Below, in pieces: positions 37,573 through 45,775 of a stretch of DNA of 64,000 nt (positions within the stretch are counted from its first letter, which is position 1; every line of letters starts with the position of its first letter). The notes beneath the pieces were generated by a model. It was given only the letters and a program-made list of their open reading frames with translations, had not been told where the DNA came from and did no database searches. Origin of the DNA: Archangium violaceum (GTDB lineage: Bacteria > Myxococcota > Myxococcia > Myxococcales > Myxococcaceae). The position numbers and the translations under genes are program-made. The stretch spans positions 4,553,001-4,617,000 of the forward strand of contig NZ_CP069396.1 of assembly GCF_016887565.1 (NCBI RefSeq), in the 5' to 3' direction.

Positions 37573-38120
37573 GGGACCTTCAGCTCCTCGTTCGTCAGGG
37601 CGGCGAACTGCTCCAGCCGCTTGCGCACCGTGGGCACCGAGCGCCCCAGCACCGCGGCCACCTCTTCCAGCGTCATTCCATCCACCCAGTAGTGCACCAC
37701 CGCCGTCTGCGTCTCCAGGTCCACCCGGGACAGGAGCGCGCGCACCAGCTCCCGCGTCTCCATCACCTGCGCCCCCCGGTCTCCCTCGGGGCGGGCCAGC
37801 TCGTCCCGCTCGAACCAGCGCCGCCAGGGGGCCCGCTCCGCGCGCAGCTGGTTGAGGCAGTGGTGGGTGGCGATCTTCATCAACCACGCCAGGGGCGAGG
37901 ACTCGGCGCGGAACTCATCCGCGTGGGTGAAGGCGCGGGCGAACACTTCCTGCATCGCGTCCTCGGCCTTGGTGGCGTCCTTCAACAGGTAGCGGCAGCG
38001 TCCATACACGCTGCCGCCGTATGCCGTGTACAGCTCGCGCAGGAGGGCGCGCCGATCCTTCTGACCACCGTCGATGACCTTCAGGGCCGGTTGGGGCGTT
38101 CCCGACAAGAGCTGCCTCAT
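37569..38120 (-). CDS. ECF-type RNA polymerase sigma factor
   Basis: A 183-residue group 4 sigma factor. Region 2 is at about residues 28-95 (LYTAYGGSVYGRCRYLLKD, AEDAMQEVFARAF, PLAWLMKIATHHCLNQLR) and region 4 at about 125-175 (DLETQTAVVHYWVDGMTLEE, VAAVLGRSVPTVRKRLEQ). Start at the ATG ending at 38120; no clear ribosome site precedes it and the gap to the upstream lipoprotein gene is only 27 bases, so translation may depend on readthrough coupling. It is followed by its anti-sigma factor. ECF factors of this layout usually drive their own operon in response to envelope stress. Confidence 0.93.
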   Translation of the reverse strand: MRQLLSGTPQPALKVIDGGQKDRRALLRELYTAYGGSVYGRCRYLLKDATKAEDAMQEVFARAFTHADEFRAESSPLAWLMKIATHHCLNQLRAERAPWRRWFERDELARPEGDRGAQVMETRELVRALLSRVDLETQTAVVHYWVDGMTLEEVAAVLGRSVPTVRKRLEQFAALTNEELKVP

Positions 38121-38147
38121 GTGGCTACGGGGTGATGTTCCCCGAGC

Positions 38148-39140
38148 TTACAACGTGGAGTAGGCCGCCGGGGTGAAGACGCAGTCAGTGGTCTCGGTGC
38201 CGTAGCCCACCCGCGGGTCGTAGCTGGCGCGCATGAAGTGGCTGATGAAGTTGCTGTCCCAGCACTCGTTGACGGTGGCCTCGCCCACCAGGTCCCCGCC
38301 CGACAGCCGGACATCCGAGCGGCCGGCGCCCCCCTGCTGCCAGCGGCTCTTGATGGTGAGGACCTCGGACTGGCTGGCGGTGCCGGCCGGCTTGTACCAG
38401 TCGTTGCTCAGCTTGAAGTTGAACTCACCGCCCTGGCCCGGGGTGGCGGAGTAGCGGTAGTCCGCGTCCGCGCGCTTGCTGGCGTCCTGGTCGTCGCGCA
38501 CCTGGCGGAACGCCGCGTCCACCGTAGCGGCGCTCTTGTCGTCCAGGCGCGAGTACTTGACCGTCATGCGGCCGACGTTGTCGTCGTTCTCGGGCAGCGT
38601 CCTCTGCCGGTCCCAGTCGAGGGTGAACTCGCCCTGGCCGAAGCCCTTCACCGGCTCGCCAGCCGCGTCCAGCGCGGCGGTGTGCGTGCCGACGATGACA
38701 TCCACGTAGGCCGAGTCGTCCGCGGTCTTCGCCTTGGCCGACAGCGTGTAGCCGTAGGTGTTGTCGCCCGTCTTCTTCACGGTGAGCTTCCAGGTGTTGC
38801 GGGCCAGCGCCTCCGTGTGCGGGCCCCACACCGCGGTGTCCTCGGTGACGGTGGTGGGGTTGTGCTTCGTCACCGCGTCCACCAGCCCCAGCACGGCCAG
38901 CGTGCCGCCGTTGACCACCGCGGTGGTGGTGCGGGTGATCTGGTAGAGGTCGCTCCTGCGGCCCTCTCCGGCCTGAGCGCCCACCTCCTCCACCCTCAGT
39001 GCCTGGCCGCTGTCCGCCGGCGTCTTCACCTCCACCATCTCCTTGGTGGGGAGCACGGAACGGAACTCCTCCTCACGGTCCATACGGCCACAACCAGCGA
39101 GCATCAGGGCGGCGAACAGCAGGTTCTTGCGCAGCGTCAT
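38148..39140 (-). CDS. Lipoprotein of unknown function, first gene of the ECF-caspase operon
   Basis: Start at the ATG ending at 39140, after GAGGGGGA. Signal MTLRKNLLFAALMLAGC with anchor Cys17. The 330-residue mature protein is predicted to be rich in beta-strands (WKLTVKKTGDNTYGYTLSAK; GRMTVKYSRLDDKS). It shares the overall block order of the lipoprotein at the other end of the operon (LPTKEM near the N-terminus, VWGPHTEA, GEFTLDWD, GGDLVGEATVNECWDSNF). No family is recognised. It is 27 bases upstream of the sigma gene and on the same strand, which suggests that the operon promoter lies in front of it. A 12-base perfect palindrome sits 54-65 bases upstream of its start. Confidence 0.72.
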   Translation of the reverse strand: MTLRKNLLFAALMLAGCGRMDREEEFRSVLPTKEMVEVKTPADSGQALRVEEVGAQAGEGRRSDLYQITRTTTAVVNGGTLAVLGLVDAVTKHNPTTVTEDTAVWGPHTEALARNTWKLTVKKTGDNTYGYTLSAKAKTADDSAYVDVIVGTHTAALDAAGEPVKGFGQGEFTLDWDRQRTLPENDDNVGRMTVKYSRLDDKSAATVDAAFRQVRDDQDASKRADADYRYSATPGQGGEFNFKLSNDWYKPAGTASQSEVLTIKSRWQQGGAGRSDVRLSGGDLVGEATVNECWDSNFISHFMRASYDPRVGYGTETTDCVFTPAAYSTL

Positions 39141-39193
39141 GTGGGTCCCCCTCGGGGTTTCCGCCCGGCCTTCATGGCCGGTGCGGCTTGTTC

Positions 39194-39205
39194 GTCCCTA
39201 GGGAC
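39194..39205. promoter_or_regulatory. Perfect palindrome upstream of the ECF-caspase operon
   Basis: GTCCCTAGGGAC, fully symmetric, 54-65 bases upstream of the first lipoprotein start on the minus strand and ~150 bases before the divergent nucleotidyltransferase gene. It could be an operator. Elsewhere in the 211-base gap, 39245-39280 has an interrupted inverted repeat (GGCC.AACCCC ... GGGGTT.GGCC). No clear ECF-type promoter was identified by eye. Confidence 0.4.
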
Positions 39206-39351
39206 ACGGCAGGGGTCCAAAAACAGAAAAGTCGATTTTCAGAAGGCCAAACCCCCAGGGATTCCAAGGGGTTGGAGGCCCCTCGGTCGCCCTCCAGGCA
39301 TACCGGACGGGGGCTCCGACGAGAAAAAGGGCCCGTTCCTAGGTTTGCCCC

Positions 39352-40209
39352 ATGGAAAAGCGACACCCCAACCATCCCGGGGACATGGGAATCGACGCCT
39401 CGCTCGCGGAGCGGGCCCGAACACCAGAGGAAATCAACGCCCGGGGCCGGGCCATCGAGGTGTTGCTGGACGCCGGTGTCCCGTTCCTGGTGGGCGGGGC
39501 CTACGCCTACGCCACCTATACGGGCATCTACCGGGACACCAAGGACCTGGACCTGTTCCCTCGCAAGCGCGACGCGGAGCGGGCGCTCGTGGCGCTGGAG
39601 AAGGACGGCTGGCGCACCGAGCGGGCCGACGAGGTGTGGATCTACAAGGCCTACCGGGGCGAGTACTTCGTCGACTTCATCTTCTCCTCCGGCAATGGCG
39701 TGGCCACCGTGGATGACGAGTGGTTCGTCCACGCGAGGTCCGCCTCCGTCTTCGGCTACCGCTGCCTCATCGCGCCGGCCGAGGAGATGATCTGGTCCAA
39801 GGCCTTCGTGAACGAGCGGGAGCGGTATGACGGGGCGGACATCAACCACCTCATCCTCAAGATGGGGACGGGGATGGACTGGGAGCGGCTGCTGCGGCGC
39901 TTCGACCGGTACTGGGAGGTGCTGCTCAGCCACCTGATGATGTTCCGCTTCGCCTACCCGTGTGAGCGCGACCTCATCCCCACGTGGCTGATGACGGAGC
40001 TGATGTCGCGCACGCTGGACACGCTCAAGGAAGGCAATTGGGACGAACGGCTGTGCCGCGGGAACCTCATCTCGCGGGTGAACTACGCGGTGGACATCCA
40101 TCACTGGGGATACGGTGACGGACGGTCCTGGGACGAGCGAGATCGACAGAAGGGGGAGGCACGTGGCGCGGGACGCGAGCTCGAAAATACGGTTGGCGGC
40201 GGTCGGTGA
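39352..40209 (+). CDS. Nucleotidyltransferase-fold protein of unknown substrate
   Basis: A 285-residue soluble protein. Residues ~35-75 carry a minimal nucleotidyltransferase active site: FLVGGAYAYATYTG (the GG helix) followed by RDTKDLDLFPRK (the two metal-binding Asp), with a third acidic residue likely in YFVDFIFSS. The rest is helical (ADINHLILKMG; WERLLRRFDRYWEVLLSHL). This is the pattern of DUF2204/DUF6036-like members of the superfamily, which include tRNA or protein nucleotidyltransferases and toxin components. The C-terminal ~25 residues are Gly/Arg/Glu-rich and overlap the next gene by 47 bases, so the two are likely co-translated. Confidence 0.75.
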   Translation: MEKRHPNHPGDMGIDASLAERARTPEEINARGRAIEVLLDAGVPFLVGGAYAYATYTGIYRDTKDLDLFPRKRDAERALVALEKDGWRTERADEVWIYKAYRGEYFVDFIFSSGNGVATVDDEWFVHARSASVFGYRCLIAPAEEMIWSKAFVNERERYDGADINHLILKMGTGMDWERLLRRFDRYWEVLLSHLMMFRFAYPCERDLIPTWLMTELMSRTLDTLKEGNWDERLCRGNLISRVNYAVDIHHWGYGDGRSWDERDRQKGEARGAGRELENTVGGGR

Positions 40210-40897
40210 CCTGCACTGCCGCGAGGACCAGCACGGCCGCTTCCGCCAGCTCGTCAAGCACATCAACGCGGAAGCGGACATGTTGTTGCTCTGCGGGGAC
40301 CTGACGGACCGGGGGATGGTGGAGGAGGGCAAGGTGCTCGCCGAGGAGCTGTCCGCCCTCCGGGTGCCGGTGGCGGCGGTGCTCGGCAACCACGACTACG
40401 AGCACAGCCAGGCGAAGGAGATCTGCGGCGAGCTGGCCCGGGTGGGGGTGCACATCCTCGATGGAGACCACTTCATCTTCGAGAAGGTGCTGGGCGTGGC
40501 CGGGGTGAAGGGCTTCGGCGGTGGCTTCGGCAACGCCACGCTGCAGGCCTTCGGCGAGGGACAGACGAAGTCCTTCGTGCAGGAGGCGGTGCACGAGTCG
40601 CTCAAGCTGGAAGCGGCGCTCAGCCACCTGGATACGCCGAAGAAGGTGGTCATCATGCACTACGCCCCCGTCCCCGAGACGCTGGAGGGCGAGAACATCG
40701 AGATCCGCCCCTTCCTGGGGACCAGCCGCCTGGCGATGCCGGTGGACCACTATGGGGCGGAGGCCGTCTTCCACGGGCACGCGCACCACGGTGCGCCCCA
40801 GGGGAAGACGAAGAGCGGCATCCCCGTCTACAACGTGGCGATGCCGCTCATGACGAAGATGCACCCCGAACAGCGCTTCCTGCTGCTCGAGGTGTGA
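40163..40897 (+). CDS. Calcineurin-like metallophosphoesterase
   Basis: Start taken at GTG 40163, directly after GGGGGAGG; an upstream GTG at 40115 is the alternative. About 244 residues with all five metallophosphoesterase motifs: AVGDLHC, CGDLTD, LGNHDYE, VIMHYAPVP and FHGHAHHG, which bind the two-metal centre. The C-terminal PVYNVAMPLM fits this family. Expected to be a cytoplasmic phosphodiesterase or phosphatase of unknown substrate. The gene overlaps the end of the nucleotidyltransferase gene in another frame, suggesting that the two activities may be functionally paired. Confidence 0.88.
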   Translation: MARDASSKIRLAAVGDLHCREDQHGRFRQLVKHINAEADMLLLCGDLTDRGMVEEGKVLAEELSALRVPVAAVLGNHDYEHSQAKEICGELARVGVHILDGDHFIFEKVLGVAGVKGFGGGFGNATLQAFGEGQTKSFVQEAVHESLKLEAALSHLDTPKKVVIMHYAPVPETLEGENIEIRPFLGTSRLAMPVDHYGAEAVFHGHAHHGAPQGKTKSGIPVYNVAMPLMTKMHPEQRFLLLEV

Positions 40898-40906
40898 GGC
40901 GGGGCC

Positions 40907-42403
40907 TCAGGGCGAGCCGTTCGCGGCCGGCACGCCCTGCATGAGGTCCTCGAGCTTCAGGGGCAGTGCGTCGAGCACGGACTTCTCCAGCTCGAGCACT
41001 TCCTCGGCCGAGCCGCGCGCCCACAGGCGCTTGGGGTTGCCCTTCACCTCGTTGCCGAGCGACAGGCGGGCCAGCTCCTTGCCCTGGGCGTCCAGCAGCA
41101 CCACGCCGCGCGAGGAGTCGGAGATGCCATACTTGCCCCAGCTTTTGGGGCGGGCCTCGCCGAGCGCCGCGGCCTTGAGCTTCTCCAGCGAGCCCAGGAG
41201 CGAGGCCACCTTGAACTCGCGGGCCCTGCTGGGAATGGGCGCCACCACCTCCCACTGCTGGGTGTCCTGGGTCTTGGCCAGTCGGATGATGTCCCCGCCA
41301 GGGGCCGGGTGGATGACGAGCTGGTGCACGTCATCGACGGTGAACGCGAGCGCCTTCTTGTCCTTGAGCTCGGACACGGTGAGGTCCAGGACGTTGACGG
41401 TGTTGCTGTCCACCAGGGCGAGCACGGACTCCCGGCCCCACTCGCTCAGCGTGAAGATCTGCTGCATCCCATCCAGCGTCACCTCGGCGAGCCGCACGCG
41501 CACCGGATCGCCGGTGTTGGGGACGAAGAGTGCCTCCACCACGGGCTTCTCCAGGGCGGTCCGCACCTTCGCCTCGCGCTCCGCGTCGGGGAAGGTGAGG
41601 GCCCGATAGCCCTTGAACATGGACACCATGCTCGCCACCCGCTGGCCATCCGCGCGCAACGCCACCGGCTTCGTGAGCTGCCAGGGCTGGTCGGTGCTGG
41701 CGCGCTCCAGGGTGAAGGCGTTCTTGCGTGCCTTCACCTCGATGCGCAGCAGCGAGGGCTCGTTCACGGGGAACGCCTCGTGGTCCCTCCAGTCATTGGT
41801 GCGCTTCTGCACCGCGAAGCGGAGCGAGCCCTGGGAGGAGTACACGGTCGGATCTCCCTCGCGACGCACGTACACCGAGCCGTCGAAGCGGTTCTCGACG
41901 CCGGTGTGGAACGTCAGCGTGCGCTGGCGGGAGGGATCCTCCGCTCCGCCGCCCTGGGCGTTCGGCACATAGGCCCTGGCCGTCACGGTGACGACGGGCG
42001 GCTTGAGCCCGTAGCGCTCCAGGTCCGCGTCGGTGGGGTTCTTGTCCAACGAGCTCAGGAACTTCGCGGAGGCGAGCTCCTGGGTGAGGCCATCCACCTC
42101 GGCCTTGTTGGCCAGCGCGGACACCGGCGAGGTGACGCGCCACCGGCCCTCCACGAGCTCCATCACCGTCTTCGACCCCGCCATCTCCACGGTGAGGTGC
42201 GTGAAGACGGGCGCGACGGGCGCACCCCCGTCCTGGCCACGCTCGTCCGGGGCCTGGGTGACGAAGAGCTTGTCTTCCACTTCCTTGCGCTGGGCCTCCT
42301 GCTCCTCCGGCTTCATCACGCCGAAGTACGTGTAGAGCCCGAGCCCGCCAGCCACCAGGGTGGCGGCCAGCACACTGACGAGGTTCTTCTGCCTGGCGTT
42401 CAC
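40907..42403 (-). CDS. DUF4340-domain membrane-anchored protein of the GldAFG module
   Basis: Start is a GTG ending at 42403, which overlaps the TGA of the preceding gldG-like gene in GTGA. The 498-residue protein has one N-terminal transmembrane helix (VSVLAATLVAGGLGLYTYFG) and a long periplasmic part made of DUF4340-type beta units (ELVEGRWRVTSPVSALANKA; TLTFHTGVENRFDGSVYVRR; TIWLAKTQ-like segments near the C-terminus). DUF4340 proteins regularly follow GldG in bacterial genomes, so it belongs to the ABC module upstream. Its biochemical role is unknown. Confidence 0.85.
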   Translation of the reverse strand: MNARQKNLVSVLAATLVAGGLGLYTYFGVMKPEEQEAQRKEVEDKLFVTQAPDERGQDGGAPVAPVFTHLTVEMAGSKTVMELVEGRWRVTSPVSALANKAEVDGLTQELASAKFLSSLDKNPTDADLERYGLKPPVVTVTARAYVPNAQGGGAEDPSRQRTLTFHTGVENRFDGSVYVRREGDPTVYSSQGSLRFAVQKRTNDWRDHEAFPVNEPSLLRIEVKARKNAFTLERASTDQPWQLTKPVALRADGQRVASMVSMFKGYRALTFPDAEREAKVRTALEKPVVEALFVPNTGDPVRVRLAEVTLDGMQQIFTLSEWGRESVLALVDSNTVNVLDLTVSELKDKKALAFTVDDVHQLVIHPAPGGDIIRLAKTQDTQQWEVVAPIPSRAREFKVASLLGSLEKLKAAALGEARPKSWGKYGISDSSRGVVLLDAQGKELARLSLGNEVKGNPKRLWARGSAEEVLELEKSVLDALPLKLEDLMQGVPAANGSP

Positions 42404-43983
42404 TTGTTTCGCCTCGAGAGCCAGATGGCCAGCCCCACGCCGAGCAGCGACAGGGGCAGGACGTCGGTGGACACGAAACGGATGCGGTTGAGCATCTCCG
42501 CATCCAGCTCCAGGGTGGAGGTGGCGCGGTCGGGCGGGCGGATGGTGATCTTCTCCACCTGCTGGGTGGCCCACCCGAGCGCGTTCATCACCAGGTTGCG
42601 GTTGCCCTCGTGGCCCCAGTTGGAGTCCAGGAGGAGCTCCGAGTCACCCACCACCACGAGCCGCGCTTCGTCGAAGCGCCTGGCCAACGCCTGGGAGGTA
42701 TCGCGCGTGCTGGCCGTCACCAGGTTGAGCTGGCCCTTCTTCTCTCCCTCCGTGGGGGCCGGCTTGTCGTCGGGCGTCGTCTCCACCCAGCCGAAGGGCG
42801 AGGTGAGGAGCACCGGCGTCACCCTCACACCCTCGGCGAGGCCCTGGCTCAGCACGCCGATGCTGCGCGCGGTGGGGAACTCGATGTTGAGCTGCCGCTG
42901 GCTCAAGGGCTGGGCGATCTCATGCTTGCCGAAGAAGAGCGAGAGGACGACGTAGGGGCTGCCACCGTTGAACTGACCATCGGCGACCACGCCCTTGTCG
43001 AGCTCCACGCCGTACTCGGCGAGCAGCTTCGCCAGCTCCGGGCCGGGCTCTCCATAGGCCTCGGCGAAGTAGAGCAGCCGGCCACCGGCGGCGAGGTACT
43101 GGCGCAGCGACTCCACCTCCGGCGGGCTGAAGGGAGCCTTGGCGCCGGCGATGAGCACCAGCGAGGCATCCCTCGGCACCGTGGTACCGCCCGCGAGGTT
43201 CAGCTCCCGGGGGGCGTAGCCCTCCTGGGCGAGCTGCTGCTTCAGCTCCGAGAGGCTCGTCGTCCGCCCGCGCTGGCCGGGCATGGGCACCTGACGGTCC
43301 AGGGGCCACTCGCCATGGCCCACCACGAAGTAGACCGTCTGGTCCCTCACCTTCGTCAGCTTGAGCAGGGCGTTGGTGAGCTCCTGCTCGCTGATGACGT
43401 TGAGCGAGGTGTGTGACTCGTTGGCGCCCTCGCCGCGCGTGAGCACCACCGTCGTCTGGCTGTCGCGCAGCTGGTATCTCTGCGCCAGGTCCGGGTGGCG
43501 GCGCGGATCCTTGAACGAGTAGTCGAACGTGTCCGGCGCCTCGGCGTGGTAGCGCTCGAAGGTGGCCTGCAGGCCCGCGTAGGCGGGGTGGTCCGGCTGC
43601 ACGAAGCCGATGGCGTGCACCGGCTCCTTGATGGCCTTGAGCGTGCTCACCGTCTGGGGCGAGAGCGTGAAGACCTTCCGCTCGGTGAGGTCCCACCGCT
43701 GGTTCTTCTTGTGGGCGATGTAGTTGATGGCCACCAGCGCCCCCAGCGTCATCAGCACCATCAGCGCCGTGGTGCCGAAGAAGAAGCTGGAGCGCCGCGA
43801 GGCGAACTGGCCGAACTGCTTGAAGTTGGTGGCGAAGTACAGGCCCAGCATGATCGCACCGGCCACGGCCTTCGTGGCGGCGATGGGGATGGAGCCCGAG
43901 GTGAGGAAGAGGGTGAAGGGGCTGGAGAGCAGCAGCAGCAGCCCGAACACGCCGAGGATCTTTCCGATGTTGGCCGCTTTCAT
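42400..43983 (-). CDS. GldG-like ABC-module protein
   Basis: Start at the ATG ending at 43983, six bases after GAGG (an ATG at 43989 is too close). The 527-residue protein starts with three to four transmembrane helices (ILGVFGLLLLLSSPFTLFL; TTALMVLMTLGALVAINYI), then a large soluble GldG domain (TERKVFTLSPQTVSTLKAI; VYFVVGHGEWPLD; RDASLVLIAGAKAPFSPPEV; RLVVVGDSELLLDS) and a C-terminal helix (VLPLSLLGVGLAIWLSRR). In Flavobacterium GldG partners GldF and GldA. It is 19 bases downstream of the permease gene. Confidence 0.88.
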   Translation of the reverse strand: MKAANIGKILGVFGLLLLLSSPFTLFLTSGSIPIAATKAVAGAIMLGLYFATNFKQFGQFASRRSSFFFGTTALMVLMTLGALVAINYIAHKKNQRWDLTERKVFTLSPQTVSTLKAIKEPVHAIGFVQPDHPAYAGLQATFERYHAEAPDTFDYSFKDPRRHPDLAQRYQLRDSQTTVVLTRGEGANESHTSLNVISEQELTNALLKLTKVRDQTVYFVVGHGEWPLDRQVPMPGQRGRTTSLSELKQQLAQEGYAPRELNLAGGTTVPRDASLVLIAGAKAPFSPPEVESLRQYLAAGGRLLYFAEAYGEPGPELAKLLAEYGVELDKGVVADGQFNGGSPYVVLSLFFGKHEIAQPLSQRQLNIEFPTARSIGVLSQGLAEGVRVTPVLLTSPFGWVETTPDDKPAPTEGEKKGQLNLVTASTRDTSQALARRFDEARLVVVGDSELLLDSNWGHEGNRNLVMNALGWATQQVEKITIRPPDRATSTLELDAEMLNRIRFVSTDVLPLSLLGVGLAIWLSRRNK

Positions 43984-44002
43984 GGGCATCCTCGCGAGGG
44001 GC

Positions 44003-44797
44003 TCACGTCCATCGCTGCGCCTCCACCGTGCGGTGGCTGAGCAGCAGCGAGAAGAAAATGACGGACACGAAGAAGACGAGCGCCTTGAGATCCAACACGC
44101 CGCGCAGCAGGCCCGACAGCTGCACGTCGAAGGACAGGGCGTTGATGAGGGAGCGCACCGGCTCCTCGGTGCCCTCGGCGAGCCCGCTCAGGAACATCCA
44201 CGGCAGCAGCACCGTGAAGCTGAGCAGGGCGGCCACCATCTGGCTCTCCGTCAGCATGGAGATGAACATGCCGATGGCCATGCACGTGGCGCCCCACAGC
44301 AGCAGCCCGCCATAGCCCAGCAGCACCGTGCTCCACTCGAGCGCGCTGCCGGACTCACCCTTGCCGAACACGGAGAGGATGACGGGGAAGACGATGGTGA
44401 GGCCCAGGGTGGCGGTGATGACGCCCAGGCCGCCCAGGTACTTGCCCAGGACGATCTCCAGGGGCCGGACCGGCGCCGTCATCAACAGCTCGAACGTCCT
44501 GTTGCGCTTCTCCTCGGCGAACAGCCGCATGGAGAGGAAGGGGGCCACGAAGAGGGTGATGAACATCACCGTGCCCCAGAAGGGCACCGCCACCCCATCG
44601 GTGAGGTTGCGGAACTGCTGCGGCACCTTCTCCCAGCCGTACACCCGGGCGAGCTCCTGGGCCTGCTGGAACTTGTAGAGGTTGTTGATGAAGAAGAAGG
44701 ACGAGAGGGCCTGCATCGCGGTGAAGACCGCGTAGGCCCACGGCGTGGTGAAGTAGATGGACAGCTCTTTGCGAGCGATCGCCAGCGCGGTGCGCAT
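44003..44797 (-). CDS. ABC-2-type permease (GldF-like)
   Basis: A 264-residue membrane protein with six predicted helices. N-terminal ALAIARKELSIYFTTPWAYAV is the usual ABC-2 permease start, and FAEEKRNRTFELLMTAPVRPLEIVLGKYLGGL is the conserved cytoplasmic segment that contacts the ATPase. It is the membrane channel part of a GldAFG-type exporter or envelope-tension module. It lies 39 bases downstream of the ATPase gene and 19 upstream of gldG, all on the minus strand. Confidence 0.9.
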   Translation of the reverse strand: MRTALAIARKELSIYFTTPWAYAVFTAMQALSSFFFINNLYKFQQAQELARVYGWEKVPQQFRNLTDGVAVPFWGTVMFITLFVAPFLSMRLFAEEKRNRTFELLMTAPVRPLEIVLGKYLGGLGVITATLGLTIVFPVILSVFGKGESGSALEWSTVLLGYGGLLLWGATCMAIGMFISMLTESQMVAALLSFTVLLPWMFLSGLAEGTEEPVRSLINALSFDVQLSGLLRGVLDLKALVFFVSVIFFSLLLSHRTVEAQRWT

Positions 44798-44836
44798 GGG
44801 GTTCTCCGGAACCGTGGAAGGGGGGACGCGCGGGTG

Positions 44837-45568
44837 CTAGGCCGCGGTCAGCTTGATGAAGATCTCCTCCAGCGACACGTTCTCCGCCTTGCCGCCGTGC
44901 ACGTGCGTCAGCTTGCGGATCTCGTCGTACGCCACCACCCGGCCCTGGTTGATGATGAGGACCTTCTCGCAGGTCATCGTCACCTCGGGGAGGATGTGGG
45001 TGGAGAGGATGACGGTGTGCTTGCCGGCCAGCCTCTTGATGAGGCCGCGCACCTCGGCGCGCTGGGCGGGATCCAACCCCTCGGTGGGCTCGTCGAGGAT
45101 GAGCACTGGCGGGGAGCCGAGCAGGGCCTGGGCAATCCCCACGCGCTGCTTGTAGCCCTTGGACAAGTTCTGGATGACCCGACCCATGACGTCGGACACG
45201 CCGGCGAGCCCGCCCACCCGGTCCACCTCGGCGCGAAGGCCGCGGCCGGGCAGCCGCTTGAGCTCGGCGACGAACTTCAGGTACCCGGCCACCGTCATCT
45301 CCGGGTACAGCGGCGGGGTCTCCGGCAGGTAGCCGATCCGCCGTTTGACCTCCAGGGGCTGCTCGAAGACGTCGAAGCCCGCCACCCGGGCCGTCCCCTC
45401 GGAGGGCGGGAGGAACCCGGTGAGGATCCTCATCGTGGTGGACTTGCCCGCTCCATTGGGCCCGAGGAAGCCGAGGATCTGTCCCTCGGCGACCGAGAAG
45501 TTCAGGCGATCCACGGCGATCCGGTCGCGGTATCGCTTGGTGAGGTTCTGCACCTCGATCATCGGCAT
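44837..45568 (-). CDS. ABC transporter ATPase (GldA-like)
   Basis: A 243-residue ATP-binding subunit with Walker A GPNGAGKST, Q-loop YLPETPPLYPEM, signature LSKGYKQRVGIAQAL, Walker B VLILDEPTEGLDP and the H-loop STHILPEV. The ABC-2 family and the following GldF- and GldG-like genes identify it as the ATPase of the module. It is the first gene of a four-gene operon that ends with the DUF4340 protein, with a good promoter upstream. Confidence 0.93.
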   Translation of the reverse strand: MPMIEVQNLTKRYRDRIAVDRLNFSVAEGQILGFLGPNGAGKSTTMRILTGFLPPSEGTARVAGFDVFEQPLEVKRRIGYLPETPPLYPEMTVAGYLKFVAELKRLPGRGLRAEVDRVGGLAGVSDVMGRVIQNLSKGYKQRVGIAQALLGSPPVLILDEPTEGLDPAQRAEVRGLIKRLAGKHTVILSTHILPEVTMTCEKVLIINQGRVVAYDEIRKLTHVHGGKAENVSLEEIFIKLTAA

Positions 45569-45604
45569 GGGATGGCTCCGTGGAGAAGCACTCGGTCGGC
45601 GGCC

Positions 45605-45632
45605 GATATAAAAGCCGTTTCCGACCTGTCAA
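45605..45632 (-). promoter_or_regulatory. Sigma-70-type promoter of the GldA-F-G-DUF4340 operon
   Basis: On the minus strand: consensus -35 TTGACA (45627-45632), a 16-base spacer, and -10 TATATC (45605-45610), 37 bases upstream of the ATPase start. Confidence 0.65.
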
Positions 45633-45775
45633 GAAGGGCAGGCAGGCGTCGGGAACTGTCGGAACGGCGCTGGCGAGCCTTGTGCATGACGTGCTTCCAG
45701 TGTGTCTTGGCGGACACGCCCGGCAGGTTACCTGTGACCTTGACGGGCCCCTAGGAACAACGCAGCGGGTGCTTT

